DNA of 59,334 bases, taken from NCBI GenBank assembly GCA_910588505.1, contig CAJUPQ010000009.1:1-59334 (forward strand), given 5' to 3'. Below are positions 43,712 through 52,531 of this stretch, one piece after another. Numbering within the stretch: the first letter of the stretch is position 1; every line of letters begins with the position of its first letter. The notes beneath the pieces were generated by a model, which was not told where the DNA came from, searched no databases, and saw only the letters and a list, made by a program, of their open reading frames with translations. Source of the stretch: an uncultured Hungatella sp. Lineage in GTDB: Bacteria > Bacillota > Clostridia > Lachnospirales > Lachnospiraceae. The position numbers and the translations under genes are program-made.

Positions 43712-44736
43712 AAGGTCACCCCTTTTTCTCCCTCCTCTACAGAACCCACAACATAGGGAATGTCACCTGCAGCCTTTATGGCCTCCAAAGCCCTGTCCAC
43801 ATCGCCTTTGTCAACCGCCACGATCATGCCTACCCCCATGTTAAAGGTGTTGTACATCATCTCCTCCGCAATATCACCCTTGGCTGCCAGCATACGGAAG
43901 ATGGCCGGAACCTTATAGCTGTCCTTCTTTATCACGGCCCGGGTTCCCTCTTTGAGCATCCGCGGCACATTCTCATAAAACCCGCCGCCGGTAATATGGC
44001 TGCAGGCCTTTATGGTCACACCGGCCGCCTTTACGCTTTTCAGCGCCTTTACGTAGATCTTTGTAGGCATCAGAAGCGCGTCCCCAAGAGTCTTTCCCAG
44101 CTCCTCGTAGTAAGTATCAAGCCCCTCCCTGGTCAGTTCTTTCTCAAACACCTTGCGCACCAGGGAAAATCCATTGCTGTGAACCCCGGAGGAAGCCAGG
44201 CCGATCAGCACGTCCCCGGCTTTTAGATCTTCCCCGGTGATCATATCCTTCCGGTCGCAGACGCCCACAGCAAATCCCGCCAGGTCATAATCTTCCTGGG
44301 GCATCAGCCCCGGATGCTCTGCTGTCTCACCTCCGATAAGCGCGGCCTCCGACTGCACGCACCCCTCGGAAACACCTCCCACGATCTGCGCGATCTTCTC
44401 CGGATAGTTCTTTCCGCAGGCAATATAATCCAGGAAAAACAGCGGTTCTCCTCCCGCGCAGGCAATATCATTGACACACATGGCCACCGCGTCAATGCCA
44501 ATTGTATCATGTTTATCCATAATGATCGCCAGCTTTACCTTAGTGCCGCATCCGTCGGTGCCGGATAAAAGCACCGGGTCCTCCATCTCCTTGATCTTTG
44601 CCAGGGAAAAGGCGCCGGAAAATCCGCCCAGCCCGCCTAAAACCTCAGGTCTCATGGTCCTTGCAACATGTTTCTTCATCAATTCCACTGACTTATAGCC
44701 AGCCTCTATGTCAACTCCGGCTTTCTTGTAATCCAT
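43705..44736 (-). CDS. purM: Phosphoribosylformylglycinamidine cyclo-ligase
   Basis: A protein of about 343 residues that makes AIR from FGAM with ATP. DYKKAGVDIEAGYKSVELMK is the usual N-terminus. LLSGTDGCGTKVKLA, DAVAMCVNDIACAGGEPLFFLDYIACG (about 90-117) and SSGVHSNGFSLVRKV follow. The frame is open from 44766, but the ATG at 44736 is preceded by GGAGGAGATT and begins the family's normal sequence. A short GC-rich hairpin (44780-44799) lies between purE and this gene. Confidence 0.96.
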   Translation of the reverse strand: MDYKKAGVDIEAGYKSVELMKKHVARTMRPEVLGGLGGFSGAFSLAKIKEMEDPVLLSGTDGCGTKVKLAIIMDKHDTIGIDAVAMCVNDIACAGGEPLFFLDYIACGKNYPEKIAQIVGGVSEGCVQSEAALIGGETAEHPGLMPQEDYDLAGFAVGVCDRKDMITGEDLKAGDVLIGLASSGVHSNGFSLVRKVFEKELTREGLDTYYEELGKTLGDALLMPTKIYVKALKSVKAAGVTIKACSHITGGGFYENVPRMLKEGTRAVIKKDSYKVPAIFRMLAAKGDIAEEMMYNTFNMGVGMIVAVDKGDVDRALEAIKAAGDIPYVVGSVEEGEKGVTLC

Positions 44737-44822
44737 AATCTCCTCCATTCTGCCCCTGTGGCACATATGTTGTCCCCAAGTCCCCGTCTCTTCGGGGACG
44801 GCAGTTTTTTGTTTATCTATTT

Positions 44823-45341
44823 TTATTTCTTCATCTGCCCCAGGTATTCCCTATATCCGATCCTGTCCAGCTTCTCGGCCTTGGCCGCCACATCGTTTTT
44901 CAATGCCTCCGAATAGGCCTTCAGCCTTTCCAGCAGTTTTGGATCGGATACCGCCAGGATCTTCGCTGCCAGGATCCCCGCGTTGGTCCCGCCGTTTATG
45001 GCAACCGTGGCCACAGGGATTCCTGACGGCATCTGTACAATGGAATAGAGGGAATCCACGCCGCCCAGATCAGAAGTCTTCATAGGGATCCCGATAACCG
45101 GCATAGGAAACAGAGCGGCGCACATGCCAGGCAGATGAGCCGCCTTTCCCGCACCTGCGATCACCACTTTAACGCCCTTCTCCTCCAGGGACTTGGCATA
45201 CTGAAAAAAGATGTCCGGCTCTCTGTGCGCCGAGATCACGGTGATCTCAAAATCAACCCCAAGTTTCTCCAGAACATCTGCCGCCTGCGCCATAACAGGC
45301 ATATCTGAGTCGCTGCCCATGACGATTCCCACTTTAGCCAT
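44823..45341 (-). CDS. purE: N5-carboxyaminoimidazole ribonucleotide mutase
   Basis: A 172-residue class-I PurE that converts N5-CAIR to CAIR. Motifs: VGIVMGSDSDMPVM, the histidine in VISAHREPD, and VVIAGAGKAAHLPGM. No purK is next to it. First gene of the purine operon, with promoter 45428-45456; the leader can form a hairpin closed by ATACTG/CAGTAT. I do not see a purine-riboswitch core in it. Confidence 0.96.
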   Translation of the reverse strand: MAKVGIVMGSDSDMPVMAQAADVLEKLGVDFEITVISAHREPDIFFQYAKSLEEKGVKVVIAGAGKAAHLPGMCAALFPMPVIGIPMKTSDLGGVDSLYSIVQMPSGIPVATVAINGGTNAGILAAKILAVSDPKLLERLKAYSEALKNDVAAKAEKLDRIGYREYLGQMKK

Positions 45342-45427
45342 ATCAATTCTCCTTTTCTGCTGTTCATACTGTCCTGAAAGCGTTCTCTTGCTATCCCAGG
45401 GCAGTATCCTTCTATATTTATGGAAAC

Positions 45428-45456
45428 ATCATACAAGGTTTTCCAAATGGCGTCAA
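45428..45456 (-). promoter_or_regulatory. Promoter of the purE operon
   Basis: TTGACG (45451-45456) and TATGAT (45428-45433) on the minus strand, separated by 17 bases, giving a leader of about 80 bases. Confidence 0.6.
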
Positions 45457-45514
45457 TAGATTTACCTTAAATCTCCTGCACAATCTGATCCAACTTCTAT
45501 GGGCGTCTCTTGTC

Positions 45515-45790
45515 TCATGCCATCAGCCTGGTCAGAGAAGGCCTGGTCCTTGCAGGCTTCCTAACGGGCATATGGCCTGCGTCCAAAAGCGATACGGTGT
45601 AAAAATCGTCCCGCTCATCTGCCCGGTAAGCCCGCTCCCTGATCTTCATGGCAATAAATACCGTGATCTCTATATCCGTGTCATAATAATAGAGACAGGC
45701 GCTTGTATGGCTGACAACATCCAGAATCAGCAGCCTGGCGTCTTCGTTCTCAAACGTAACGCAGTTGAGATTATTCTTTGTGATCATCAT
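45515..45790 (-). CDS. Small protein of unknown function under predicted LexA (SOS) control
   Basis: A 91-residue protein I do not recognise. It has no transmembrane helix or signal peptide. The middle is a plausible alpha/beta fold (VTFENEDARLLILDVVSHTS, then DIEITVFIAMKIRERAYRADERDDFY), and the C-terminus is basic (RKPARTRPSLTRLMA). The gene is supported by a strong AGGAGGG site, a promoter with two LexA-type boxes, and position between purE and the tRNAs. It is too short and lacks the membrane anchor and LysM domain of the SOS cell-division inhibitor YneA. A DNA-damage role is inferred from the boxes only. Confidence 0.7.
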   Translation of the reverse strand: MMITKNNLNCVTFENEDARLLILDVVSHTSACLYYYDTDIEITVFIAMKIRERAYRADERDDFYTVSLLDAGHMPVRKPARTRPSLTRLMA

Positions 45791-45831
45791 AAAACTTGCC
45801 CTCCTGTCATGGTTTCTGGAATCTATATTAT

Positions 45832-45887
45832 CGAACGTGCGTTTGTTTTTATATTTTTATTATACAAACATTTGTTCGAAATTACAA
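45832..45887 (-). promoter_or_regulatory. SOS promoter with two LexA/DinR boxes
   Basis: On the minus strand TTGTAA (45882-45887) and TATAAT (45859-45864) are 17 bases apart. One LexA-type palindrome, CGAACAAATGTTTG (45865-45878), fills the spacer. A second, CGAACGTGCGTTTG as read on the plus strand (45832-45845), covers the region just after the transcription start. Both fit the Gram-positive consensus CGAAC-N4-GTTYG. Confidence 0.8.
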
Positions 45888-45990
45888 GAGGAAACTATAA
45901 AAATTTATTTACTGGAAAAAATGCCACCGGATGGAAAACGCAAAACGGGATTCTTTCTTTGACTTTCAGATCAGAACGGCATAGAGACAG

Positions 45991-46043
45991 AAAAAATCCC
46001 CTAAAATTCCGGCACCTTCCAAAAGTTCCGATATTCTAGGGGT
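45991..46043 (-). terminator. Terminator after the tRNA pair
   Basis: CCCCTAGAAT and ATTTTAGGGG pair around an inner CGG/CCG stem, followed on the minus strand by six T. It lies just after tRNA-Gly. Confidence 0.75.
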
Positions 46044-46053
46044 AATCTTAAAG

Positions 46054-46124
46054 AGCACGTGATGGGAATCGAACCCACCTCTCCAGCTTGGGAAGCTGGC
46101 GTTCTACCGATGAACTACACATGC
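46054..46124 (-). tRNA. tRNA-Gly (anticodon CCC)
   Basis: The acceptor stem GCATGTG/CACGTGC, D arm, anticodon stem CCAGC/GCTGG with loop TTCCCAA, and T arm GGTGGGTTCGATTCCCATC fold as a standard cloverleaf. CCA is not encoded. Confidence 0.92.
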
Positions 46125-46128
46125 ATAA

Positions 46129-46200
46129 TGACCAATCCGGGAATCGAACCCGGGTTTACGCCGTGAGAGGGCGTCGTCTTGACCGCTTGACCAATTGGCC
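46129..46200 (-). tRNA. tRNA-Glu (anticodon CTC)
   Basis: The acceptor stem GGCCAAT/ATTGGTC (one G.T), anticodon stem ACGCC/GGCGT with loop CTCTCAC, and T arm CCGGGTTCGATTCCCGG fold as a cloverleaf. Only four bases separate it from tRNA-Gly, so both are cut from one transcript. Confidence 0.92.
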
Positions 46201-46218
46201 GTTCCTTAATGCTTTTGT

Positions 46219-46247
46219 AGTATAGCACGCTTTCCTGTATTTGGCAA
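46219..46247 (-). promoter_or_regulatory. Promoter of the tRNA-Glu/tRNA-Gly unit
   Basis: TTGCCA (46242-46247) and TATACT (46219-46224) on the minus strand with a 17-base spacer, ending 19 bases before the tRNA-Glu 5' end. Confidence 0.7.
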
Positions 46248-46466
46248 CCCCCTTTTTGCAATTTTTTTGAACTTTTTAATTTTCCGCGTTGTCCATGGGG
46301 GCTTCTTGATCTATTATGTAATTTCCGCAGCCTCGTCTTCGCAAATATCGACAAAATTCAAAAAACAGTGGAAATTTATATCATTCTTTAGTAAAATCCC
46401 AAGTAAAGCTTTTCCATAAAGCTCTGGCAGCTACTTCTTCATTAGAATCTTACAGGTGGACAAACG

Positions 46467-48272
46467 ATGAATATTTTTAATGTGATAACACTTTTCGGCG
46501 GACTTGCCATGTTTCTCTATGGAATGCGCATGATGGGCGACGGCTTAAAGGCCAGCTCCTCAGGGCCCCTAAAAAAGGCCATGGAGCGCATAACCGGCAC
46601 TCCTTTAAAGGCGTTTCTCTTAGGTCTGGGAGTCACGGCGGTGATCCAGTCCTCAAAAGCCACCATTGTCCTCACCTCCGGGCTTGTGGGTACTGGCATC
46701 ATCTCCTTACACCAGTCCCTGGGCATCATCATCGGCGCCAATGTAGGCACCACAGTTACCGGGCAGATCATCCGGCTTTTGGATCTGAACGCGTCCGGAG
46801 CCTGGTTTCTTAAGTTTTTTCAGCCATCGTCCCTGGCGCCTTTGGCTCTTATCATCGGCAGCCTGGTGATTGCGGGGATGAAATCCCGGGATTCCGGCAA
46901 AATCGGCCACATCATTGTAGGGTTTGGCATCCTGTTTACCGGGCTTTTAAACATGACCGACGCGGTCAGCGTCCTGTCAGACAGCGGAATCGTGGAGCAG
47001 CTTTTCTCCCGCCTTGGACAGAATCCTCTGCTGGCCTGTCTCATGGGGGCCGGCGTGGCCTTTGTGCTCCAGAGCTCCTCTGCCACCGTGGGTATCCTCC
47101 AGGCATTCTCCACCTCAGGCCAGCTGACTTTTGGGGAGATCTACGCCATGCTGGTGGGCATCTACCTGGGGGACTGCCTGACCACTGCTATTGTGTGCGG
47201 CATCGGCTCCAGACCGGACGCAAAGCGGGTTGGCGTTGTCAATGTCCTGTTCAATGTGTGCAAATCCGTCCTGATCATGGCAGTGATCACCATTATTCAC
47301 AGGGCCGGACTGCTGGATGCCATATGGGATAAAGCCATCTATTCCGGAGGTATTGCCAATGCCCACACCATCTTTAATCTGGCCTGCGCCTTTGTCCTGC
47401 TGCCCTTTGTGGGGGTTTACGAATCCATAAGCCACAGGCTTGTAAAAGAGGAACCTGTAGCCGCTGGAAAATACGACGAGATGCTGGACGCCTTAAACCC
47501 TGTGTTCATCAGCACCCCGGCCATGGCCTTTGGCCGGTGCTATGACGTCTTTCTGGTGATGTTTCAGCTGGCAAAGACCAATATCAGCCGGGCGTGCGCC
47601 ATGTTTACCCAGTATGACGGGGAGAGCATGAAACAGATTGAGGAAGACGAGGCGTATATAGACACCATGGCAGACCAGGTGAGCAATTACCTGATCCAGA
47701 TCTCCGCCGCCATCACCTCCCACTACCACGTGGAGATCATGAATTACTATTTTTCCGCCATCACCGAGTTTGAGCGTTTGGGGGATCACGCCCTAAACAT
47801 AGCCGAGATCGCCGCGGAGCTCCACGAAAAGGATAACCCCTTTTCCAAAGAGGCGCTGGAAGACTTAGCTGTGTTGTGGCAGCTTCTGGAGACGATTCTG
47901 GATCACACCGGCGAGGCGTTCCGAAAGCAGAACCTGGAGGAAGCCCGCCGCATCGAGCCTCTGGAACAGGTTGTGGACGATATGGTCAATGTGCTGAAAG
48001 AACATCACCTTGACCGGCTCCGAAAAGGGGAGTGTGACGTGTTCAACGGCTCCGAATTTTTCAACCTGCTATCTGAGGCTGCCCGCATATCCGACGTGTG
48101 CTCCAATGTGGGAGTTGCCACCGTGGCCAGAGGGATACCGGGCATGAACCACCAGATACATAATTATATCTCTATACTCCATTCCGGTGGAGACGAAGAA
48201 TTCAACCAGGTTTACCAGGAAGCCCACGAAGAATACTTTAAGCGGCTCATGCTTCAGCCGGATAAAACGTAA
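46467..48272 (+). CDS. Na/phosphate cotransporter family protein with a PhoU-like tail (NptA/YjbB type)
   Basis: A 601-residue protein. Residues about 1-310 hold two inverted Na/Pi-cotransporter repeats, each with the QSS motif: VTAVIQSSKATIVLTSGLV and VAFVLQSSSATVGILQAFS. GIIIGANVGTTVTGQII is also diagnostic. Residues about 340-590 are a cytoplasmic PhoU-like helical domain (YYFSAITEFERLGDHALNIAEIA). It should take up phosphate with Na+ or regulate its export. It has a good AGGTGG binding site and no obvious partner genes. Confidence 0.93.
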   Translation: MNIFNVITLFGGLAMFLYGMRMMGDGLKASSSGPLKKAMERITGTPLKAFLLGLGVTAVIQSSKATIVLTSGLVGTGIISLHQSLGIIIGANVGTTVTGQIIRLLDLNASGAWFLKFFQPSSLAPLALIIGSLVIAGMKSRDSGKIGHIIVGFGILFTGLLNMTDAVSVLSDSGIVEQLFSRLGQNPLLACLMGAGVAFVLQSSSATVGILQAFSTSGQLTFGEIYAMLVGIYLGDCLTTAIVCGIGSRPDAKRVGVVNVLFNVCKSVLIMAVITIIHRAGLLDAIWDKAIYSGGIANAHTIFNLACAFVLLPFVGVYESISHRLVKEEPVAAGKYDEMLDALNPVFISTPAMAFGRCYDVFLVMFQLAKTNISRACAMFTQYDGESMKQIEEDEAYIDTMADQVSNYLIQISAAITSHYHVEIMNYYFSAITEFERLGDHALNIAEIAAELHEKDNPFSKEALEDLAVLWQLLETILDHTGEAFRKQNLEEARRIEPLEQVVDDMVNVLKEHHLDRLRKGECDVFNGSEFFNLLSEAARISDVCSNVGVATVARGIPGMNHQIHNYISILHSGGDEEFNQVYQEAHEEYFKRLMLQPDKT

Positions 48273-48304
48273 GCCCACGGATCGTCCTCGCGTCCGTGGG
48301 CTTA
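48270..48304. terminator. Stem-loop after the Na/phosphate cotransporter gene
   Basis: TAAGCCCACGGA and TCCGTGGGCTTA form a perfect 12-bp stem that includes the stop codon. It lies between converging genes and has little T-run on either side. Confidence 0.65.
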
Positions 48305-48356
48305 GGCCCGCTTTCTGCCAAACGCCTGCCCCAAACCCGCGCTCTGGCCCATCACT

Positions 48357-49052
48357 TTACTCCACTCTCACCATCCGATACCCGATCCCAATATGAGTCT
48401 GAATATACTGGGGCGCTCCAGGAGCCCGTTCCAGCTTCCTGCGCAGCGTAGCCATGAATACCCGAAGGGACCCTACATCCTTCTCCCAACTGCTGCCCCA
48501 CACGCTCTGGGTGATAAACTTGTGGGTCAGCACCTTCCCCACGTTCTGGGCCAGGAGGCATAAAAGCCTATACTCCATGGGCGTCAGATGCATCTCCTCC
48601 TCCCCCAGATACGCGCAGCCGGAAGCGTAATCGATCCGCAGCTGCCCATTTACAAAAACCGCGTCCCTACTACCGGCTGCCATGAGAGCAAGCCGCCTGG
48701 TAGTAACCCGCAGCCTTGCCAGCAGTTCTTCCACTGAAAACGGCTTGGTCAGATAATCGTCCGCCCCCGCGTCCAAAGCGTCGATTTTATCGCTGTCCTC
48801 GCTCCGGGCGCTGATCACGATAATAGGCACATTGGACCAGTTGCGGATCTTCTCAATGACCTCCACCCCGTCCATATCTGGCAGCCCCAGATCCAGAAGG
48901 ATAATGTCCGGATTGCGGGAAGCCGCCTCCATGACCGCGCCGCTTCCGTTTACCGCGGTGGCAAACCGATAGTCATGGGCCTTTAACGTAGTGGTGATCA
49001 GATTTCTAACCGGCGCGTCGTCCTCCACCACCAAAATCTGAATCTTATTCAT
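48357..49052 (-). CDS. kdpE: Response regulator KdpE
   Basis: A 231-residue OmpR/PhoB-type regulator. The receiver domain starts IQILVVEDDAPVRNL, with the phosphorylated aspartate in IILLDLGLPDMDG and the conserved lysine in YLTKPFS. A winged-helix C-terminal domain follows (LTPMEYRLLCLLAQNVGKVLTH). The frame is open to 49268, but the ATG at 49052 has AAGGAGG before it and overlaps kdpD by eight bases. It likely controls the ktr genes upstream in its own operon, as no kdpFABC pump is present. Confidence 0.94.
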   Translation of the reverse strand: MNKIQILVVEDDAPVRNLITTTLKAHDYRFATAVNGSGAVMEAASRNPDIILLDLGLPDMDGVEVIEKIRNWSNVPIIVISARSEDSDKIDALDAGADDYLTKPFSVEELLARLRVTTRRLALMAAGSRDAVFVNGQLRIDYASGCAYLGEEEMHLTPMEYRLLCLLAQNVGKVLTHKFITQSVWGSSWEKDVGSLRVFMATLRRKLERAPGAPQYIQTHIGIGYRMVRVE

Positions 49053-51630
49053 AAACAATAACCTCCTTAAGGGGAAGCGTAACGCTGAACACAGCTCCCA
49101 CAGGGTCGTTGTCCGACACCTGGATCTGTCCTTTGTGAGCCTCCACAATGGCCCTGCACAGATACAGCCCCAGTCCCAGACTCCGCCGGTTATCCCCGAT
49201 TTTGTTACCCCCACAGTAAAATTTCTCAAAGACCTTTGCCTTCTCCTCATCCGGAATACCGTCCCCATCGTCAGCTACCCTGATCACAGCCATGTTCCCG
49301 TCCCGCCCGGCGCTTACTGTCACCGAGCATCCCTCCCGCGTATATTTTACCGCATTATCCACCATATTGGCAATCACCTGGACCATCAGTTTCCCGTCCG
49401 CCTGCACAAACACCATATCATCCTCATAGACTGCGGACAGGTGATGTCCGCACATCTGGCGCCCGGCATGCCTCACCGCCTCCTCCACAAGGTCGCTTAA
49501 AAGCTCTGTGGACATGTTCAGGGTCATCCGCCCCTCCTCGATACGAGTGGCGTAGAGAAGATTCTCAACCAGATTGATGAGCCACAGGGAATCGTCATAG
49601 ATATCCGAGTAAATCTGTTTCTTGGTGTCCTCATCAAAGCTGTCACCGTTGCTCAAAAGGTTGCTGGCATTGCCTGAGATCGTGGTCAAAGGCGTCCGCA
49701 GATCGTGGGAAATCGTTCGCAGAAGGTTTGCGCGCAGCTGTTCGCTCTCCGCCAGAACAGCTGCCGCCTCTTTCTCCCGCACATTCTTTTCATTTTCCAG
49801 AGCCAGGGCGCACTCTCCCAAGATGGACAGAAGGATGCCATGCTCCGCGGCGTCCAAAGGTCGGCATCCCACTTCGATACCCACCACTCCGTAAACCCGC
49901 TCATTGACCCGCAGAGCCAGATAAACGCAGGCGGCGTCAGACAAGGTGTCCGTTCCCGCTCCAGCCCCGTGGTTGTTTTTAAGAACCCACTGAGCCGTCT
50001 TAAACTCCCTGTCAGCGTCAATACCCTTCTCCCCAAAAAAGGACTGCCTGGGGACTCCATCCGGCCCAAAAAATCGGGGACGCAAGATCTCGCCCTCCCC
50101 GCTGTCAAAAATCACCATGTTTCTGTCCAGAAGCTTTCCCATCTGCTTTGCGGCAGCCTCTGTGATCTCCGCCCGGTTGTTCGCTTTTGACAGCATCTGG
50201 TCTGTGTCAAAAAGGATCTTCGTCCTGTACGCGACTTTGGCCGACTGCCCTGCCTGCTCTTTGTATCGGATCGCAAAGGTCCCGGTGATGTACGCTGTCA
50301 GAAACATGACCACAAAAGTCACCGGATATCCCGTCTCATAGGCGGTCAGGGAAAAGCGGGGATGGGTGAAAAGGAAATTGAAGATAAATACGCTGGCAAT
50401 GGAGGATACCAGGCTGTAGATCTGGTGGGACGTCACTGTGGAAGTCAAAAGCACCCCCAGAATGTACACCATGATGATGTTGGCCTCTGTAAACCCAAGG
50501 CGGTAAAATCCCAGGCTTAAGATCGTAGCCCCGGTCAAAATGCCGCCGCTTTTTGCCGTATTTTCCAGGATACAGATTGACCTCCTCTTCTTCGCTTTCC
50601 TGGGACGGTAGCCTTTATCCGCATTCCTGTCCGGAATAATGTGGATGTCGATCTCCGGCACATAAGCGATCAGCTGCTCTGTCAGAGGCAGTTTCCGCGG
50701 CAGAGCCTTCCTGGTGACAGCGCTCCGCCCCAGCACGATCTTTGTGATCCCAAACAACCTGGCGAACTCCGCGATCTGGTAGGGAACATCCTCCCCATAG
50801 ACTGTTTCTATGTGAGCTCCCAGCTGCTCCGCCAGCGCCTCATTGTCCCGCAGTCTTTGCTTATTCTCCTCCGATGCCGCTCCAAACTCCGGCGTTTCCA
50901 CAAACAGCGCTGTAAACTGGCTGTTGAACGCTCTGGCCATTCTGGCCGCCGTGCGGATGATCTTTGCGTTGGAAGGCGCGGAGGAGAGGCACACCAGGAT
51001 GTGCTCATTGGTGTGGAAACTATTTTTCTGCCCCTTGTCAGCCAGCCGCTTCACCCGATCCGCGCATCGCCGCAGAGCCGCCTCCCTCAGAGCCGTCAGC
51101 TGAATAGCCGTGAAGGGAGACTCCCCGGCTCGTTTGATCAGTTCCTGAGGCTCAATGTCCATAAGCTCCACCTGGTCCGCCTGATCAAAGACAAAATCCG
51201 GGATCCTCTCCCATCCATACACCCCTGTAATATCTGTCACCGTATCGTGAAGGCTCTCAATGTTCCCCACATTCACTGTAGTGTACACATCGATCCCCGC
51301 CTTCAGCAGTTCGTCAATATCCTGGTAACGCTTTCTGTGACGGCTTCCCCTTTTATTGGAGTGAGCCAGCTCATCAATCAGAATCAGATCCGGCTTTCTT
51401 AAAAGAGCTCCATCCAGGTCAAATTCCTCCCCCGGGCTCTGGACAAGCCGCTCAAAGCTCTCAAACAAAACCAGGACCTCATCCGACATATGAGGCCCGA
51501 TACACCCTACAACTACATCCGCCCCCTGATCCCTGACTCTTTTGGCGGCCTTTAACATGGCCAGAGTCTTACCTATACTCTCCGCATAGCTGAAAAAGAT
51601 CTTCAGCTGCCCTTTCTCATTCTTTCCCAT
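49045..51630 (-). CDS. kdpD: Sensor histidine kinase KdpD
   Basis: An 861-residue K+/osmotic sensor. The N-terminal KdpD domain (about 8-205) has the P-loop-like SYAESIGKT, where the first glycine is a serine. A USP-like domain follows (about 210-335), then a four-helix DUF4118 membrane block (about 355-455) and a GAF-like region (about 480-610). HisKA carries His642 in ISHDLRTPLTT, and the ATPase domain ends the protein (DNAVKYTREG, ADDGDGIPDEE, SLGLGLYL). All signalling parts are intact. It starts inside the small membrane-protein gene (28-base overlap) and ends inside kdpE. Confidence 0.95.
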   Translation of the reverse strand: MGKNEKGQLKIFFSYAESIGKTLAMLKAAKRVRDQGADVVVGCIGPHMSDEVLVLFESFERLVQSPGEEFDLDGALLRKPDLILIDELAHSNKRGSRHRKRYQDIDELLKAGIDVYTTVNVGNIESLHDTVTDITGVYGWERIPDFVFDQADQVELMDIEPQELIKRAGESPFTAIQLTALREAALRRCADRVKRLADKGQKNSFHTNEHILVCLSSAPSNAKIIRTAARMARAFNSQFTALFVETPEFGAASEENKQRLRDNEALAEQLGAHIETVYGEDVPYQIAEFARLFGITKIVLGRSAVTRKALPRKLPLTEQLIAYVPEIDIHIIPDRNADKGYRPRKAKKRRSICILENTAKSGGILTGATILSLGFYRLGFTEANIIMVYILGVLLTSTVTSHQIYSLVSSIASVFIFNFLFTHPRFSLTAYETGYPVTFVVMFLTAYITGTFAIRYKEQAGQSAKVAYRTKILFDTDQMLSKANNRAEITEAAAKQMGKLLDRNMVIFDSGEGEILRPRFFGPDGVPRQSFFGEKGIDADREFKTAQWVLKNNHGAGAGTDTLSDAACVYLALRVNERVYGVVGIEVGCRPLDAAEHGILLSILGECALALENEKNVREKEAAAVLAESEQLRANLLRTISHDLRTPLTTISGNASNLLSNGDSFDEDTKKQIYSDIYDDSLWLINLVENLLYATRIEEGRMTLNMSTELLSDLVEEAVRHAGRQMCGHHLSAVYEDDMVFVQADGKLMVQVIANMVDNAVKYTREGCSVTVSAGRDGNMAVIRVADDGDGIPDEEKAKVFEKFYCGGNKIGDNRRSLGLGLYLCRAIVEAHKGQIQVSDNDPVGAVFSVTLPLKEVIVYE

Positions 51631-51791
51631 CCCTCAACCCTTTCTTCCCTGCCGCCTTGGTATCCGTCCGGGCCTTTTCCTTTGTCCCCGCTTTTTGTCA
51701 TCCCATCCAGCAGCTGATCCAGTTTTCCCATGACAATATACCCAAAGCCAAATATCGCGATCATACAGCCCATTAGCAACACGTCCTTCAT
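51603..51791 (-). CDS. Small single-span membrane protein between ktrA and kdpD
   Basis: 62 residues: one hydrophobic helix (LLMGCMIAIFGFGYIVMGKL, about 5-24), then a charged, Gly-rich tail. AGGGAGG lies upstream of the ATG, and the gene overlaps kdpD by 28 bases, so it is translated with it. It is placed like KdpF, the small stabiliser of the Kdp pump, but I see no convincing similarity. A small partner of the Ktr channel or of KdpD is a reasonable guess. Confidence 0.65.
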   Translation of the reverse strand: MKDVLLMGCMIAIFGFGYIVMGKLDQLLDGMTKSGDKGKGPDGYQGGREERVEGWERMRKGS

Positions 51792-51869
51792 GCCGCTAGC
51801 CTCCCTTCCCCATTTCCAGCAATTACCCCGCAGCCCATTTGCACCTCTGCCTTTTGGCTTGGCCTTGGT

Positions 51870-52523
51870 CTAAATACGAAAGCACTTCTGAACTGCCCGC
51901 TGCTGCCCCAGTACCAGTATGGATTTTCCTTCGCTCAAAGCCATGTCCGGCCCTACGTTCATGTTCAATTTCCCGTTCTCCCGAACTCCCAACACATTGA
52001 TCCCATATTTTTTTCGAATATCCAGCTGAACAACGCTTTTCCCGTTCCACCCCTCCGGAACCGCCAGCTCAAAGATAGAACAATCCTTATCCAGCTCAAT
52101 GTAATCCAATATATGTCTGGACGTACACCGTATGGCGGTCCAGGCAGCCAGCTGCTTCTCCGGATAAACCACCTCGTCCGCTCCGTTGCGCAGAAGAAAC
52201 TTCTCCTGAACCCCCCTGGACGCCCTGGCAATGACCTTCCTGGCCCCCAACTCTTTGAGCAGGGAAGCAGTCTCCAGAGAATTCTGAAAATTATCCCCGA
52301 TGGTCACGATACATACGTCAAAATTGCGGATCCCCAGAGAGGAGAGAAACTCCTCATTGGTACTATCCCCGATCTGAGCGCTTGTGACAAAGGACAAGGC
52401 CCCGTTTACCCGCTCCTCGTTTATATCCACAGCCATGACCTGATGATTTAAATCGTATAATTTCATGGCAATATGTCTTCCAAATCTCCCAAGTCCGATC
52501 AATAATACGCTCTTCACAGCCAA
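51870..52523 (-). CDS. ktrA: Potassium channel regulatory subunit KtrA/TrkA
   Basis: A 217-residue cytoplasmic RCK protein. The N-terminal Rossmann fold VLLIGLGRFGRHIAMKL binds ATP/ADP or NAD(H). CIVTIGDNFQNSLETASLLKELGARKVIARA continues the RCK_N domain (pieces of about 70-105), and a C-terminal RCK_C domain covers about 135-217. It forms the octameric ring that gates KtrB, encoded eight bases upstream. Confidence 0.94.
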   Translation of the reverse strand: MAVKSVLLIGLGRFGRHIAMKLYDLNHQVMAVDINEERVNGALSFVTSAQIGDSTNEEFLSSLGIRNFDVCIVTIGDNFQNSLETASLLKELGARKVIARASRGVQEKFLLRNGADEVVYPEKQLAAWTAIRCTSRHILDYIELDKDCSIFELAVPEGWNGKSVVQLDIRKKYGINVLGVRENGKLNMNVGPDMALSEGKSILVLGQQRAVQKCFRI

Positions 52524-52531
52524 ACCCTCCT

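Noticed and set aside
44776..44815. GC-rich hairpin between purE and purM as a terminator
   Set aside because: The T-run lies on the plus-strand side, opposite to operon transcription; probably an intercistronic stem.
45342..45430. Purine riboswitch before purE
   Set aside because: The leader hairpin lacks the conserved three-way junction bases of the purine aptamer.
50641..51402. 253-codon plus-strand frame inside kdpD
   Set aside because: Antisense shadow of the KdpD N-terminal and USP domains; composition typical of reversed GC-rich codons.
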